DNA from: an uncultured Pirellulaceae bacterium
GTDB lineage: Bacteria > Planctomycetota > Planctomycetia > Pirellulales > Pirellulaceae
Direction of reading: 5' to 3'
Assembly (NCBI GenBank): GCA_938084685.1
Contig: CALKGE010000009.1
Span: 62,001-126,000, forward strand
DNA: 64,000 bases
Shown: positions 63,701 through 64,000 of the stretch, one piece after another
How positions within the stretch are numbered: position 1 is the first letter of the stretch
Layout of the letters: each line of letters begins with the position of its first letter
Program-made: the position numbers and the translations under genes
The notes under the pieces: model-generated
What the model saw: only the letters and a program-made list of their open reading frames with translations
Databases searched by the model: none
Told to the model about the DNA's origin: nothing

Positions 63701-63825
63701 AACGTCCGGCGGATCTGGCAGAATTGGTAGGTCACGAGGACAAGTCGGCATCGGCTGAATCAGGAGCCTGGTACTATTTGTCGAATGTGCTGTTGAACCT
63801 TGATGAGACGATAACAAGGAATTAG
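60748..63825 (+). CDS. exported cytochrome c-type DUF1549/DUF1553 protein (PSCyt1 family)
   Basis: A 1025-residue exported protein. I take ATG 60748, with AGGA 5 nt upstream; ATG 60769 is possible and a TTG at 60703 is less likely. The signal sequence is '[19 protein letters not shown]'. The cytochrome domain has C49-x2-C52-H53 ('[14 protein letters not shown]'), and DUF1549 (about 165-370) has C344-x2-C347-H348 in '[14 protein letters not shown]'. A middle insert contains a discoidin-like block ('[14 protein letters not shown]', about 551-564) before a coiled coil. DUF1553 starts near 720 ('[22 protein letters not shown]'). The DUF1501 gene starts 2 bp after its stop, the usual pairing. Confidence 0.93.
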   Translation: [1025 protein letters not shown]

Positions 63826-63827
63826 TG

Positions 63828-64000
63828 ATGGACTCCAACCTGAATCTCGAGCTTACGCGGCGCGAACTCTTCCGTACTGGAGGTATGGGGTTAGGTGCTT
63901 CGGCATTGATGAGTTTATTAGGTCGAGATGCATTTGCCGCTGAGCCAGCGTTTCTCAATCCGTTACGAGCCAGACGCAGCGACTATCCGGCTCGTGCCAA
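63828..64000 (+). CDS. DUF1501 family exported protein (3' end beyond window)
   Basis: The frame opens at ATG 63828, 2 bp after the preceding stop, and runs off the right edge with 57 codons seen. The visible part is a twin-arginine leader: 'TRRELFRTGGMGLGASALMSLL' followed by 'AFAAEPAFLNPL'. The DUF1501 call rests on this leader and on the invariant pairing with the DUF1549/DUF1553 cytochrome gene. Confidence 0.75.
   Translation, partial: MDSNLNLELTRRELFRTGGMGLGASALMSLLGRDAFAAEPAFLNPLRARRSDYPARA

Overview
The window looks like a chromosome segment from a free-living planctomycete (phylum Planctomycetota, probably order Planctomycetales). The evidence is lineage-typical families. There are five DUF1501 proteins with twin-arginine leaders (one partial), three large exported DUF1549/DUF1553 proteins with cytochrome c motifs, the planctomycete 'WLGIPPE..PPNHYQLLGI' N-terminal module, a tetrahydromethanopterin C1 enzyme (Ftr) in a bacterial context, and a terpenoid-cyclase-like toroid protein. 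I see no rRNA, tRNA, phage, insertion sequence or CRISPR array.

Layout. 1-1.45 kb (minus): a radical SAM protein running off the left edge and a small conserved protein. 1.6-3.3 kb (plus): purE-purK, translationally coupled. 3.4-7.8 kb (plus): a DUF1549/DUF1553 cytochrome protein and its DUF1501 partner, ending in a stop-to-stop overlap with the minus-strand dehydrogenase. 7.8-9.4 kb (minus): a 2-hydroxyacid dehydrogenase and a J-domain-like membrane protein. 9.7-10.6 kb (plus): ftr. 10.6-11.0 kb: three consecutive hairpins between ftr and a convergent small lipoprotein gene. 11.4-14.6 kb (plus): an exported TPR protein with a degenerate CHAT-like C-terminus.

14.6-33.1 kb (minus) is the main block: a type II secretion/type IV pilus-like operon read right to left. 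Its order is GspE-like ATPase, PilT-like ATPase, second GspE-like ATPase, GspF platform, pseudopilins resembling GspG, GspJ, GspH, GspI and an 1807-residue GspK-like protein, then a membrane-anchored toroid protein. The GspI-, GspJ- and GspK-like proteins carry Asp/Asn-rich calcium-loop-like motifs. No secretin, GspC/L/M or prepilin peptidase is in the window.

33.4-40.8 kb (minus): a small membrane protein, mutY (with Glu at the position of the usual catalytic Asp), a parvulin foldase, an exported protein with a secretin-N-like segment, ribD, and a SEC-C/TPR protein. 41.2-47.4 kb (plus): an MMPL/RND transporter, a GNAT-like protein and an NAD-dependent epimerase/dehydratase. Two recent duplications lie here: a 13-bp tandem copy at the GNAT stop codon, and a 174-bp offset tandem copy of the epimerase 3' end, in a noncoding patch carrying five copies of a 22-bp direct repeat.

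47.9-64 kb (plus) is a long codirectional array of exported proteins: DUF1501, DUF1501, DUF1549/1553, metallo-beta-lactamase fold, DUF1501, Gfo/Idh/MocA oxidoreductase, ThuA, ceramidase-like, ThuA, DUF1549/1553 cytochrome, DUF1501 (cut by the right edge). At least two strong intrinsic terminators divide it into several transcription units. It looks like a periplasmic or surface system for handling complex organic matter, but its substrate cannot be read from sequence.
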